A stretch of DNA of 64,000 nt from Bedellia somnulentella (GCA_963576735.1 OY755171.1:22852182-22916181); one strand, 5' to 3'; positions 10,346 to 21,956 are shown, numbered from the stretch's first letter. The notes: a model not told the origin generated them from the sequence alone. Made by a program: numbers and translations.

Positions 10346-11084
10346 TTCCAAATAATTATTTATTTGTTTCTTTTGAAACATTCATCTTTTATAAGTGCCT
10401 CTTATTAACATCGGCATTAAAATTACGAATATTTCTGCAATTTATATAGACAACGCACCATTGTCAGTCATTGGAAGCTCTAGAGAACTTACGCAAGCGG
10501 TTAGAAGTATATTATTGAAGTACTATTCTGTGGCTACTTCAAATATAAAATACCAAAATAGAGATGCATAATTTGTAAAAATTTGCTTTTTTCTAAATAG
10601 TACCTGGTAACAGACAATTAGATAGATGGATAGGGAAACTTAAGTTTTATTTTTACCAGGATTTTAGTAAAAAAAATACAAAAACTTCACTCCATGTTAA
10701 TAAAAATCGATTCTACAATATGAGAGACACCGTTTTCAGCGTAGCTTCTATTTCACGAATGATTTCAATAGGTAATTCAGCTTTGCCGCCAAAAGCCTGG
10801 TTTGCATAACTAATTCATAAAATAGGAGAACGCATACACGAATAGTAAAACTAATTAATCCCGACAGCAACGGACGGATGTGTGATTGATTAGTCATTAG
10901 CTGGTTTCATCAATATTTCGATGGCTTCTCATTTATCTTCCATACTCATAACTGTTACTTAGACAACACCCGCGTAATTTGGTTAGCGAACAATGAATTT
11001 TGCTCTGGGATATTTGGGTCGTTTGCATGATTATCGTAAGTGGGATGAGTTTTGAATAACACTTCACATCATTTTATGTGGTTA
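10346..11084. other. unassigned AT-rich DNA
   Basis: No gene or repeat family recognised. Confidence 0.45.
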
Positions 11085-11312
11085 TCTTATATATATAAAA
11101 GAAATTCGTGTTAGTTACACTATTTATAACTCGAGAAAAGATGAACCGATCTAGCTGAAAATAGTTGGAGAGGTAGCTTAAAACCAGGAAAAAGACATAG
11201 GATATATATCATCACGCTAAATACTGTAGGGGGAATCTGTATCATCAGTCATCACGGTAAAAACAATAAAAATATTTAACACCATCCGTGCGAAGCCGGG
11301 GCGGACCACTAG
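11085..11312 (+). mobile_element. non-autonomous Helitron-like element
   Basis: Begins with TC (tcttatatatataaaa) directly after an A and ends with CTAG directly before a T, the arrangement expected of Helitrons. Just before the end is the GC-rich block ccgtgcgaagccggggcgga, which could form the subterminal hairpin. A related, more decayed copy lies at 9491-9652. There is no open frame, so it would depend on a Rep/helicase from elsewhere. Helitrons leave no duplication, so the boundary rests on these end motifs. Confidence 0.65.
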
Positions 11313-11996
11313 TTTAAGGATGAAACTAAAGTATCTGGTCTGTTCAAAGATTTAAGGGAATGTGGTCAACACAAATCACTACTGTCGAAATCTAAATTTA
11401 CTATTCATAACTTTTGAATGGAATGAGTTTGAAACGGAAACTCAGTCTTAGTTTTTGATGTTGATTTTGTTTTTGTTTTTATTACTATAAAAAGCAGAGA
11501 TATTAAAATTTGTATGATAATTGTTTTTTGGTTAAAGAAGTTAAGATACGATTATTAAATCACGCGTAATAGGCGCATAAAAAATACCTTGACTTGCTGA
11601 AAAAACCCGTACTAGAATAAACTAAAGACTTTTAAACCTTTTTTATTTCAATACTTAAGTTCAAAATGAAAGCATTCTTCCACAATCAAAGCTAAAACGT
11701 AAGCTGGAATTCTAAGAATAAAGCTCACGACTTGAAAACAGCAAAAAACAATTACCGAAGTCGAGCTTTTACAAAGCTCAGTTCTCATTGGCATTCGACT
11801 CCTCGCAGTAATTAGCCGATCCGATGGATTTGTGCAAATGAGGTTCCACATTAGCGATGGATGCTAATTCCGCGATCGGTTTGCGTATCTGCGATCTGTG
11901 CGGCTGATAGTCGCCTAACAGTTTGTGCGGCTCTTTGTAAATCTTTGTGGAACTCTATCTTCAGTAATTATTAGTTCGTTTAGCTAATGATCTTTC
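11313..11996. other. unassigned DNA; possible conserved non-coding patch
   Basis: About 11770-11930 has a higher GC content and octamer-like motifs (tttgtgcaaatgag, ggatgctaattccg). No gene or repeat was recognised. It ends at the LINE target-site duplication. Confidence 0.35.
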
Positions 11997-12008
11997 GTTT
12001 GTTGATAG

Positions 12009-13975
12009 CTTGGTTAGATTTACTAGCGATTAAAGCTAGTAAACGAATGGATGCGAGAGTAACAGATGATATAGTGAAGAATAGTGAAGATGAATATAAG
12101 AGAGTTAAGAATGAGGTTAAGAATAAAATAGAAAAGAAAAAGCGTGATCTGATAGAATGGTGTGGGAGGAAACTCTCCGATAATTTCCGGAATAACCAAA
12201 AGTTGTTCTGGAAATATATCCGGAAAGAAAAGGGAGTTTCCCAAAACACGAGAGTGAATGTTGTGAGAGATGAACAGGGTGAATTGGCGACGGATGAAAG
12301 TAGCATAAGGCGAGTATGGAAGAAATATTTTGAGGGACTCTTTGAAAAAGAGGATACATCCATTTCTTCGCCAATCGGCAGTAATGTTGATTGGAACGAC
12401 GTTATGGGTGACTTTAGTGACAGTGAGATCAGTATGGAAGAAATAATGAAAGCAATGAAAAGTATGAAACTAGGGAAAGCGGCAGGGTATGACAGGATAA
12501 ACACTGAAATGCTGAGGGCTGGTAAAGGGGTGGTGGCTTCCTGGTTGTACTTTTCTTTTCCAAAAATGCTGGTCGAGTGGCAAAGTGCCACAAGACTGGT
12601 GCAAAGCGGTAATTGTGCCTTTATATAAAGGAAAGGGGTCACACCAGGAGGCTAGAAACTACCGTGGAATTAGCCTACTCAGCATTGTCGGTAAATTGTA
12701 TACAAAGGTTTTAATTGAAAAAGTGATGAATGAAACGGATGATAAAATTTGGGATGTGCAAGCAGGATTTAGAAAGGGAATGGGATGTATGGACCAAATC
12801 TTCTCTTTAAGGAGCATCACTGAAAAGTTCTTAGCTAAGAACCGAAAGGTGTATTGCTCCTTTATTGATTTAGAGAAGGCGTATGATAGGGTGGTAAGAA
12901 AGTGTTTATGGGAGGTGTTATCCAAGTTCGGTTTGGGGACTCGACTTATACGTGCACTGGTATCACTCTATGAGGATTCCAGAGTGTAAACGGGGAAAAT
13001 ACTGACTGGTTCGGGATCTCTCGGGGTGTCCGACAGGGTTGTGTAGCTTCCCCGTGGCTCTTCAATTTGTTCATGGATGACTGTTTAACAGAGTTGCGTG
13101 AAAGTGATTATGGATTGAGAATGGGTGGAATCATCATAAAAAGCCTCTTATATGCCGACGATCAAGTGCTACTTGCATCATCGGTGGAAGAGTTGCAAGA
13201 GATGATGAATATTGCATGTGCGTCTTTTGAAAAAAAGGGTATGAGGGTGAATGTGGATAAAAAAAAAACTATGGTTTTTGAGAGAGAGGTGAATATGACC
13301 GAATGCGTGATTGAGATTAATGGTAAGAAAGTGGAACAAGTGAAAGAGTTTGTATATTTGGGAAGTCTGTTTACTAGGGATGGAAAGTGTGATGAAGATA
13401 TCGAGAGAAGAGTGAAAAAGGGTAATGCGGTAAATGGAGCACTGGATAGTCTAATGTCTAGTCAGTCGGTGTCTGAAAAGGCCCGAATGGCTGTGCATGA
13501 TGCTGTCCTCGTTCCTACGCTTATGTATGGCAGTGAATGTTGGGTGTGGCAGAAGAAGCATGAAAGTAGAGTGAATGCAGTAGAAATGAGATCCCTCAGA
13601 AAAGTGTGTAATGTAAGGTTATGTGATCGTGTGAGGAATGATGTGATTCGTGAAAGGTGTGGTGTAAAAGATGATATTGGAAGAAAGATAGAAAAAGGAA
13701 TGTTGAGATGGTTTGGGCACATAGAGAGGATGGATGACAGTAAATTGGTAAAAGAGATCTATAGAGCCAATGTGGAAGGTAATGTTAGTAGAGGACGACC
13801 TCGGAGGACACATTTAGATCAAATAGAAAATGTGCTCAAAAAGGCAGGTGTCCGAAGTATGAAGAATAAAAGAGCATGTATGAAAAGATTGATGGATGTG
13901 AATGAAGCTAGAGAGGTTTGCCAGGATCGTACAAAATGGCGATCGATAGTCTCTGCCTACCCCAATGGGAACTAA
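12009..13975 (+). pseudogene. LINE reverse transcriptase, two frameshifts
   Basis: Three overlapping open stretches make up one reverse transcriptase that copies element RNA at a nicked target. The first (frame of 12011, to about 12560) has the lysine-rich segment before the RT and then KLGKAAGYDRI. The second (12585-12989) has RNYRGISLL, GFRKGMGC and FIDLEKAYDRV, the last at 12861-12893 with the motif-A aspartate. The third (13067-13975) has YADD at 13151-13162, the catalytic motif C, and a long C-terminal region with RWFGHIERMD and RGRPRR. One shift lies at about 12545-12585. The other lies at about 12985 (a stop at 12987), after which the first frame is regained. The catalytic residues survive, but the reading frame is broken. 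Confidence 0.9.
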
Positions 13976-14001
13976 CGGCGTGAGAATATGTATGTATGTA
14001 T
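12009..14001 (+). mobile_element. 5'-truncated LINE with 12-bp TSD
   Basis: The element is bounded by an exact 12-bp duplication, gtttgttgatag, at 11997-12008 and 14002-14013. It contains the reverse transcriptase and C-terminal part of a non-LTR retrotransposon and ends in ctgcctaccccaatgggaac, GGCGTGAG and ATGT units. The 5' part, where an endonuclease domain would be, is absent, so this copy is dead. Shorter copies of the same family are at 4929, 8821, 34314, 46241, 48952 and 55840. The protein looks RTE-like to me, but the clade is not settled. Confidence 0.93.
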
Positions 14002-14208
14002 GTTTGTTGATAGATGTACTTCCATTTGTAGCAAGATACATCTGTATATATGATATCTATATTTCAAACTCAACTCAAATGTTCACGCTGTATATTCCCG
14101 GAAGGGTTGGCAGAAGTCTAATACCTTCTTTTTGGGAAGTCTTTTTACGACTCCTAGACAAAGTTTTGTGTCGCTTTGGAGAAATTTACTATTAATATAT
14201 CAATATAT

Positions 14209-14378
14209 TGCAGTGTAGAGTTGGCTTCGAATAGCAGTACCCAATTTCTTCCCATAGGTGTTTGGTTGCAGACCATCACTGAGAAAATTTTATTTTACTA
14301 TCTTTTCCCCACTCAACTTCCAAAAGTTGCTGAGAATTACTAATTCTGAATTTCTGGCTACTCATGGCGAGTAAATGT
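14209..14378 (+). repeat. decayed SINE-A with internal deletion
   Basis: Has gtgtagagttggcttcgaat at the 5' end, then gcagaccatcactgag, cttttccccactcaacttcc and a decayed end ctggctactcatggcgag. The segment between ggtgtttgg and the B-box region is shortened. Confidence 0.7.
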
Positions 14379-14726
14379 AGTTGAGTAAACCTGAAATCTA
14401 AAAGGCAATATTTGAAGGTAAACTTTTATAGACATATCACACCAAAACAATGCTTATAGTTTCAAAAAGTTTGCAAACGGAGCTTTTAAGCTTTGGGCAG
14501 ACATATACCTTATATTCTATTAATATTTTAGATACCTTTTACAAATAGCCGGAGACTTAATGCCTGACCTAAACATATAAAATTTATAATACCCAACTTA
14601 TTTTTTATATTGATAAATATATTTTTCATATTCCACACATTCCTTATTTATAAACACCAAATAGTGTAAATAGAAAGAAGAACACATAGAAGTAAAACCA
14701 ACGATAAATTTAATAAAAGCAATCTC
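14379..14726. other. unassigned AT-rich DNA
   Basis: No gene or repeat recognised. Confidence 0.45.
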
Positions 14727-14736
14727 AAGAAAATAC

Positions 14737-14984
14737 TTAAAATTGTTAACGGTGAGGGAAAACATCGTGAGGAAACCCACATGGCTGAGTTGTACTTAGT
14801 CATGTGACAGTGTATTCGTACAAAACGGCGATAGGCCTGCCCCCTATCACGTCAGTACACTGTCCATGCAAAACGTGGGTACTCTGAACACCAGGTGACA
14901 AAGTCACGTGATGTTCAGAAGTGTTAGTACCTCTGCCAACCCCTTCGGGGATATTCGGCGTGAACGTTTATGTTATGTTATGTT
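14737..14984 (+). mobile_element. SINE-B, 5'-truncated, subfamily 1, with TSD
   Basis: Exact 10-bp duplication, aagaaaatac, at 14727-14736 and 14985-14994. The copy starts at ttaaaattgttaacggtgag, so it lacks the tRNA-like head. It carries the subfamily-1 block with the inverted segments gaacaccaggtgac and gtcacgtgatgttc. It ends in CCCCTTCGGGG, TTCGGCGTGAACG and ATGTT units. Confidence 0.9.
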
Positions 14985-14994
14985 AAGAAAATAC

Positions 14995-16532
14995 ACGAAC
15001 AATAATAAAATGACTAAGCATCGCTATGAACATCTTAATGGCTGAATAAAATATCAACCTGTCTTAAAGTAACACTCCTGGCGCTGGTAGACACCTCACG
15101 AACACTCATACATTCTTAAGACATCATCTCCACAACCAGGTTCGTACAGGGTGACTTTGACGCATGAAATGTACACATGTTTCCATATTTCGTGGGAAAT
15201 TGCTTAGGTTAATCTTGTACTCAGATTTATTTTATAAGTGGAATCAAATGTATAATTGGTTATTCCAAATAAAATGTACTTTTATTTAGAAAAATTAAAA
15301 CCTACATTCTCGATAAATGTTTAGAAATAGTTTTAATTATCCCTGAAGGCGTGGTAGAGATACTTTTGAAACATCACGCAGCATTTGACAGCTTACGATT
15401 AATAATGCCTGAAAGGTGTATTTTTGTATTATAGAGAAAGAGCTTGTTAACGTCTTGTATTTATTAATCCTTATATTAACAAGTAAACAACTCTTATTAT
15501 AAAGAACAGAAACATTCAGTTACACTTATATTTAGGCTTCAATTTCAATTGCCATCAATTTCGATTAAATTGAAACATTAACTACTAAAATCGTTCTTTC
15601 TCAGCTTATTAACCAAATCAGAGATACATGAACAATAATATTTAATTTATTTAATTTGTAGCACAAGTTCTTGTCCATTGCGCTACTAAGAATTACTTTT
15701 TTTTTCACTACAAGCTGAGCCTTTTGCTTTTATACGCGTTATTCAATTGAATACTAACCGCTTTTGACCGACTTTGGAATTTAAAATTTGGCAATAAAAT
15801 ACAGTCGTCATACGAAAAGGACCCACTCAGTTGGGTATGAAAGGAAATGACTGAATTAGTTTCCAATATAAAGGATAACTAAAAGATATAACACGCTTTC
15901 TTAAATTTATCTCTGTTTCTAAATTTAGATCATAAATATAACATGTACTCACATATAAAACAAAAGATCTTCGTATAAGTTTCCACGCCCACGAGTTCTA
16001 AGTGCTTGCACCCACTTCTAAATAACTAATTAGCCTTCTATCATATTTCTATTTTAAACGGTTTTATTTAGCTTACCCCGTTTTATTATAAAAAATGAAA
16101 ATCCTTAGTCGTGCTTCGCATTTTTTTTATCTCGATGCTCTGTTAAAACATGCATTACCAAAGCTGCATCGAAGTTGCAAGTTCAGAAATCTATTTCGCA
16201 TCGCGAGGGATGTTCTGCAAAGTTGAGTGGCTCTAACGTGCAATGAACCAGAACCGCAGGTGTATTATGTAATGTGTATAGATTTTAAAAAATATATAAA
16301 GTATTTTATAATAAGCATAGGATTTTGTCCTGGAGGAATCAGCTGGTCTCAGCAGAACATTCAAATCCGTTTTTTTCGTTGTCTTTTAACATACATATAA
16401 TAGGGTTTGCCTAAATTAGACGAGAAAACAACTAATATTATTTTCACAAGGGAGTGCATTCATGTCCTTTGAAATTAAATCGATTCAGGAATGAGAATAC
16501 GATATTTATTTTGTTTGACAACTGCTCCTCTA
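14995..16532. other. unassigned AT-rich DNA
   Basis: No gene or named repeat seen. A moderately GC-rich piece at about 16150-16260 has no open frame of note. Confidence 0.45.
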
Positions 16533-16586
16533 GTAGTAGTAGTAGTAGCTCTGAATATCCTCCCTAGCCGTGAGTATATGCATTCT
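16533..16586 (+). repeat. (TAG)n run and a SINE-A/LINE 3' end remnant
   Basis: Six or seven TAG triplets are followed by ctccctagccgtgagtatat, which matches the shared 3' end of SINE-A and the LINE. The ATGT tail is almost lost. Confidence 0.5.
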
Positions 16587-17355
16587 ATATAGAAATTGCA
16601 CGATCAATATTTCACGACTGCCGTAAGGTACTTAAAAATATTTGATGCTATTTTCGCTGGATAACTTTAAATAAAACTAACACAGAATAGTACTTCAACA
16701 CACCTCGAAGAAACACATCCGAATCTTTGCCGGGAGTCACGAAAATAACCAGAATTGCTTCATTAAATATTCAAACGAAACTACCTATTTTAAAACCGGT
16801 GACACTCACTCCGGTACTAAACTTTGTGTTCCACTGAAGAGGACAAGACAACGCTCTCTTGATTTATAATGAAATTCGTTTTAACTCTCAAGGCTGGATT
16901 TTAATAGACATTTGCCCTTTTGTGATTGGTTTTCATTTAGAAAAGTTTAACTTTTGAATTGTTTCAAAGTTGATGATAGAGTTGTTTTTAAACCTGCCTT
17001 ACAAGTTCTACGGTATTTAAAAATTATCGGTCAGTTATGAACATGTATTGGTCACATTTATAGATTCAAAGCTGAAGGGATGACAAAATAAAATAATTAA
17101 TTAATCATAGTAAATAGTTGTCGTTCATATCACTCTCCCGGACTTAGTTTTAGGCGTTAATTGTTTAATATTTGAATCAAATATACAACCCACATTCATT
17201 ACTAAAATGCACTTCGAATTTAGGGCATTGATGCAATAGCCTTTATGATAGGTCCTCAATTTAAATAACAAGGGTCATTCACTACTGGACTCAGAAAACT
17301 TTACTTAAAACTATAATAAAATTAAATATGTGTTTGCTTAAAATGCATAGCACTT
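16587..17355. other. unassigned AT-rich DNA
   Basis: No gene or repeat recognised. Confidence 0.45.
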
Positions 17356-17369
17356 AATTAAATATGCAT

Positions 17370-17549
17370 ACATACATACATACATACATATACTCACGGC
17401 TATATATCCCTAGAAGGGGTAACCAGAGCTAAGGAATTGTAAATTCCTCAGCCACTTTTGGAAGTTGAGTGGGGAAAAGATGGTAAAAATAAAGGTTTTT
17501 GGTGATGGGTCTCCCATCCGCATCGCCCAAAAATCCAATAAAAAGCCTA
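17370..17549 (-). mobile_element. SINE-A, short form, with 14-bp TSD
   Basis: Exact 14-bp duplication, aattaaatatgcat, at 17356-17369 and 17550-17563. On the minus strand the element starts at ggctttttattggattttt and runs to the ATGT tail, with the 3' hairpin (ccctagaagggg on the plus strand) intact. Its 5' limit and several variants are the same as in the copy at 2981-3184. Confidence 0.92.
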
Positions 17550-17563
17550 AATTAAATATGCAT

Positions 17564-17924
17564 TTATTTAAAAATCAGCCAATATACCCTTTATCTACCG
17601 AAACAAAATTCCTCCATCGAAAATTTCTGTCGTCATCAAAAACTGCATACTCTCAACGAGTTTTCCCAAACAAGGCTTGAAAGGCCATTTTAATTAGTCG
17701 CAGTAGAGATAAAGCACGCCCGATACAGGATCCGCTCGAAACATCGGGAGCTTTGAGGTCGCCTGTTTAGCTGACTGCTGTTTGCTCGCACTGCCCACCC
17801 CTTGTTTGCTTGCGGGTGTAATTAACGGACACATTTTCAAAATGATGCCGATGCAGTTCACACTTAATTGCTTGTTTTAGCTGGGTTTTATTTTCAGGGT
17901 GCTTTTAAGGGTTTTTAATGTAAA
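17564..17924. other. unassigned GC-richer DNA
   Basis: About 17690-17830 is GC-richer than its surroundings, with no recognised repeat. The small open frame at 17465-17680 runs out of the SINE and is not a gene. Confidence 0.4.
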
Positions 17925-17938
17925 GTTTAATGCAAATT

Positions 17939-18324
17939 GACCGTGCAAGCAACCGTGATAGCCCAGTGGGTAGAACACTCGGTTATCGTGCAAACGACTA
18001 GTGTTCAAATCCTGGGTCGGGCCTACACCAATTTGTCTTTTCTAAAGACATATGTGTGGTTAATTTATCATAGTTGTTAACGGTGAGGGAAAACATCGTG
18101 AGGAAACCCACATGGCTGAGTTGTACTTAGTCATGTGACAGTGTATTCGTACACAACGGCGATAGGCCTGCCCCCTATCACGTGAGTACACTGTCCATGC
18201 AAAACGTGGGTACTCTGAACACCAGGTGACAAAGTCACGTGATGTTCAGAAGTATTAGTACCTCTGCCAACCCCTTCGGGGATATTCGGCGTGGACGTTT
18301 ATGTTTATGTTATGTTATGTTTAT
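17939..18324 (+). mobile_element. SINE-B, complete reference copy with TSD
   Basis: Exact 14-bp duplication, gtttaatgcaaatt, at 17925-17938 and 18325-18338 gives a 386-bp element. The tRNA-like head carries TAGCCCAGTGG, which fits the pol III A box, and GTTCAAATCCT, which fits the B box. An internal promoter is therefore likely. A body of about 250 bp follows, then the 3' module: CTCTGCCAACCCC, the TTC loop, GGGG, TTCGGCGTGGACG and ATGTT units. It has no coding capacity and would depend on a LINE reverse transcriptase. Confidence 0.95.
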
Positions 18325-18489
18325 GTTTAATGCAAATTAGTATATTTGATTTGAAATAAAGATTTGTGTAATTTATCATTACTTGAAAGTATGACAAATA
18401 GTAGTCTTCATAATGAAGTTATGTATGAACAGTATGCATAAGTAATAGGGGCAAGCAAATCACCTACAATAAAATCCGAATATGACTTA

Positions 18490-18682
18490 AGAGCTTATTC
18501 CATTACACTTTGTCGTTTCTGAATTCAGACGTCCTTCGAAGTTACTGCCGCAGACGCTTGTTATTCCACTACAAAATTTGTCTACTTTTCAGAAGCCTAG
18601 CGTTCTGAACGTTATTCCACTAGTCTGAATTCAGATTCTGTGGCTTTCAGACGTCTTCATTCAGACAAATGGAATAAGCTCT
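18490..18682. mobile_element. MITE with 15-bp TIRs and TTA duplication
   Basis: The ends are exact inverted repeats, AGAGCTTATTCCATT and AATGGAATAAGCTCT. Both are flanked directly by TTA (18487-18489 and 18683-18685). The 193-bp interior has no open frame, though ttattccact recurs inside. A 3-bp TTA duplication is typical of PIF/Harbinger elements, and a TTAA-type piggyBac site fits less well. Confidence 0.82.
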
Positions 18683-18685
18683 TTA

Positions 18686-20396
18686 GTAACATATGTGTAA
18701 ATCTATTTTGGAATATGAAGTTATGCCTCAAGCATTCGAAAATGAATTAATCCTGCTGACCAAGGTTGTAATATATACAATTAAAAGTAAAAGTACATTA
18801 ATATTACCTAGTTTTGATAAAATTGAGCTTCTAATCTATAATTTAAGTGATAACACACAAAATTGGGCATGTAAGAATAAAATGTGTCAGTAATCTAACG
18901 GCGCGTCGGTGTCCACACTCGGTGTAATTTATCTCGCCAATTGACTGCAACTCCGCACTCGCGCGTCCCCAGGCGGCCATTCAGCAGCCACCACCTTTAC
19001 TCTACACGGCTTTTGACAGTAAATTTCCAAATTAAAAAAACTATTTAGAAATGTGCATCTTTACTTGGAAAGGAAAAATTTGTTTTGATAGGTTTTATGT
19101 ATTATTTTCCTTTTAATAAATATTTTGGTGAAAGTGACTAATAGATCAGCAATTTAAAACATATAGGTTCCAAAACTTACAAGATACATAAGTTATACAG
19201 TTAATAAAAACCCACATTTGATATTATTATATAAAATCTAAACCAATCATAGAATCAATTTCATTTGAAAACGTAACTACAAAAAAATATATAAATATCA
19301 TTGACCTTATGAAACTATTTGCAAATGAAAATAAAAACGCAACGCATCGCAAAAACAAACAATTTGGTATACAGTGAAAGTTTAAAAGCCATTCCAGTTT
19401 AGTAAGCATTATGTCAATTATTAATTCACAGAAGTCGTGCAGAGTAAAGCTCGTTCGACCGCTTGGCGTACGATATTCATTTGCGGGGCCATTAATATTT
19501 AAAAGTTCATTTTATTTTATGAGCTGAAAGTAATAAATTAACATCGTCTGGTTGCTGATGTGTTCGCATCCGAAGTCCCTACTCGTCGTATGTCACGGGA
19601 ACAATGATCACCCAAATATTTATAAGACTGTTTCATTTAACGAGCTTTCACGAACTTTTGTCGTTGTATTCAATGACGTGGATTTCGTCCTTTACTTTAG
19701 TATTCAGTGGGTTTGTTTGAGTTTGGTTTGCTCGCACAGAAACGGGGAATCGAGCTGGAATCCAACGCCATTGTTTTAGATAGAAATATTATTCAATACC
19801 TCTTACAAATCAAATCTTCGGGAAGGGTTTGAGATGAAGTTTAGTTTTCTTTGTGAATGCGATTGGAGATGATTTGGATATATATTTATCTTTGCTATTT
19901 AAAAAATACTGTATAGACTGTTTTGTTGTGTGTTATGTTGCGTTATTTTTAGCCATTAAATATTATTAATTAATTCAATGAAACGCGAATCAAACTTTAT
20001 GTGATTTAGTTTGCCGTGTAAAGATTTCAAGTGTTTCTTAAGGTCTAGAAACAAAGCAAGAAAAATTATACGATTTAACTTATGTTTTGATTGTTTTTAA
20101 TAAATGAATATGCAATTTGCAAAAATATAACACAAACTGGTTTAAATGTTGATATTTCCTGACACACTATTAATTTAAATCTTTGTCCAAAAATATTTAT
20201 CCCGAATAAAGTTTTATGTGTCATTAAGTTAAATTGAATCTAATTAATAGTCTGTTATAATATTGATTGTAGTTGTTAGTTATAGGTAACAAATGTAATA
20301 AAGAAATGACAAATTAATTAACAAGCAAACGTATATGTCAAATATTTTGATTAAAAAGGGAAAATTATTACTGAGCTGCATGAATATAAATAACGA
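18686..20396. other. unassigned DNA
   Basis: Mostly AT-rich. About 18895-19015 is CpG-rich (ctaacggcgcgtcggtgtcc). No gene or repeat family was recognised in the open frames here. Confidence 0.45.
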
Positions 20397-20647
20397 ACAT
20401 ACGTACGTACATATAATCACGGTTAAAATCCCTAGAAGGGGTAGCTAAGGCTTCGGAAAAAGAAATTCCTCAGCCCCTTGGGAAGTTAAGTAAGGAAAAT
20501 ATTGTATTTAAATAAATGTTTTTAGTGATAGGTCTTTAACCGCACCGCCCGCAAATCACTCAACAAGCCCCAATACCCTTAGCCGCCTCTTACAAACAAC
20601 CACGGGAAGAAATGGGGTAGGTCTATTCCAAGTCGACACTACACAGC
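20397..20647 (-). mobile_element. SINE-A, nearly complete, divergent
   Basis: Runs from a mutated tail (tacgtacgtacatataatca) through the agaaggggtagc block to gtcgacactacacagc. There are many substitutions and no target-site duplication, consistent with age. Confidence 0.8.
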
Positions 20648-20734
20648 ATATATCAAATAAAAATATCGTGTTTACATAATGGCTCATAGAGGTCAAATGA
20701 AAAACATTATATATTTTACGAAAATATAAATAGT

Positions 20735-20800
20735 CAACTCAAACGTTCATGCTGAATATCCTCGAAGGGGTTGGCAGAGTACCAATACTTCTAAACATAA
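20735..20800 (-). repeat. SINE-B 3'-end fragment
   Basis: Has aaacgttcatgctgaatatc, then ctcgaaggggttggcagag and accaatacttctaaacat, the reverse complement of the SINE-B end. The ATGTT tail is missing. Confidence 0.65.
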
Positions 20801-21125
20801 TAGCTGAGTAATTTGTTTACATAAAAAGCCAGATTCCAGTTAGAGTGGAATTATTTCTTATGGTATTTTCAGTTAGTAAGCGGTGAAAAAAATTAAACAA
20901 GGTCAATATGGTTATGTTAATAATAGGATTTGATTATTTATTTATTGCTTCATTTAAAAAAATATCATCGTTTATTTATCTTAAGTATCCGTAGTTAAAA
21001 GAAATATTTATTTGGATGCCTCTTTAGTATCATTATTATTCAGGTAAATTTGAATTTCAAAAACATAGATTTATCTTTTTATTGGAAATAAATGATTATT
21101 TTATTAATGATTGGAAATAAATGAT
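20801..21125. other. unassigned DNA with a short local duplication
   Basis: attggaaataaatgattat occurs at about 21079 and again at about 21110, just before the next SINE-A. Otherwise nothing was recognised. Confidence 0.45.
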
Positions 21126-21371
21126 TATACATACATATACTCACGGCTATAATTCCCTAAACGAGGTAGCCAGAGCTTTGGAATGAGGAATTCCTCAGCC
21201 ACTTTTGGAAGTTGAGTGGGGAAAAGATGGTAATAATACATGTCTTTGGTGGTGGGTCTCCAACCACATCGCCTTAAAATCAGTTGAAAGGCCTCTATAC
21301 CCTTAGCCGCCTCTTACGATCACCCACGGGTAGAAATGGGGTAGTGTTATTCTAAGCCAACACTACACAGC
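21126..21371 (-). mobile_element. SINE-A, full-length, subfamily 2
   Basis: Complete, with the subfamily-2 variants (accacatcgcc, acgatcacccacgggtag, gtagtgttattctaagcc). No exact duplication was found. Confidence 0.87.
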
Positions 21372-21814
21372 AATTTATTTTATTTTATTTTAATCCTCAT
21401 TTCATCAAATGAAAACCATCAATCCTCTTGAGAAAATTTTTAGCAAAGTGATCAAATATTAACGAAAATAAATCTCTCACTCTGAAAGTTTGTTTGTCTC
21501 ATCTGTAATGTAAACACCAGCACCGCACACAACCAGATGATTTGGCAATGTCACCGCGCTGACCGAATGTTGACCGAGATGGGCAGAGACGACAAACATT
21601 CTGATTGTGTGGCGTCAGCGGAGTATCAGCGGCACGTGACTAGGAGTAGTAATGCCAAGTTACTTAGCTTAGCAAATCATGCCGACTGATGTGTGTTAAG
21701 CAGTTTGGATGTTTGATGTGTGGTTCATTTAGAATTTGAGGTTTAGATCAGATTTGTATGCTGCTGAAAGATAGTAATTAAAGAATAGTTATGTGGGAAA
21801 ACTACCACTTGTAA
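21372..21814. other. unassigned DNA
   Basis: About 21510-21660 is GC-richer. No gene or repeat recognised. Confidence 0.4.
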
Positions 21815-21945
21815 TGTAGAGAGGCGTGCGTTGGAATTCTGATTTGGGCTTACACCAACTTGTTTTTTTCATATCTGTTTTTAATTTTGTACGTGTACTT
21901 AGTCATGTGTCAGTGTATTGGTACAAAACTGAATATGAATCTACA
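21815..21945 (+). repeat. decayed SINE-B 5' half
   Basis: Has gaattctgatttgggcttac, accaacttgttttttt and acttagtcatgtgtcagtgt in SINE-B order, so it retains part of the tRNA-like head. A Helitron-like element follows 12 bp later. Confidence 0.6.
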
Positions 21946-21956
21946 ACTAACTTAAA

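Noticed and set aside
11980..12642. 220-codon minus-strand frame
   Set aside because: Antisense of the LINE reverse transcriptase. The plus strand has the RT motifs.
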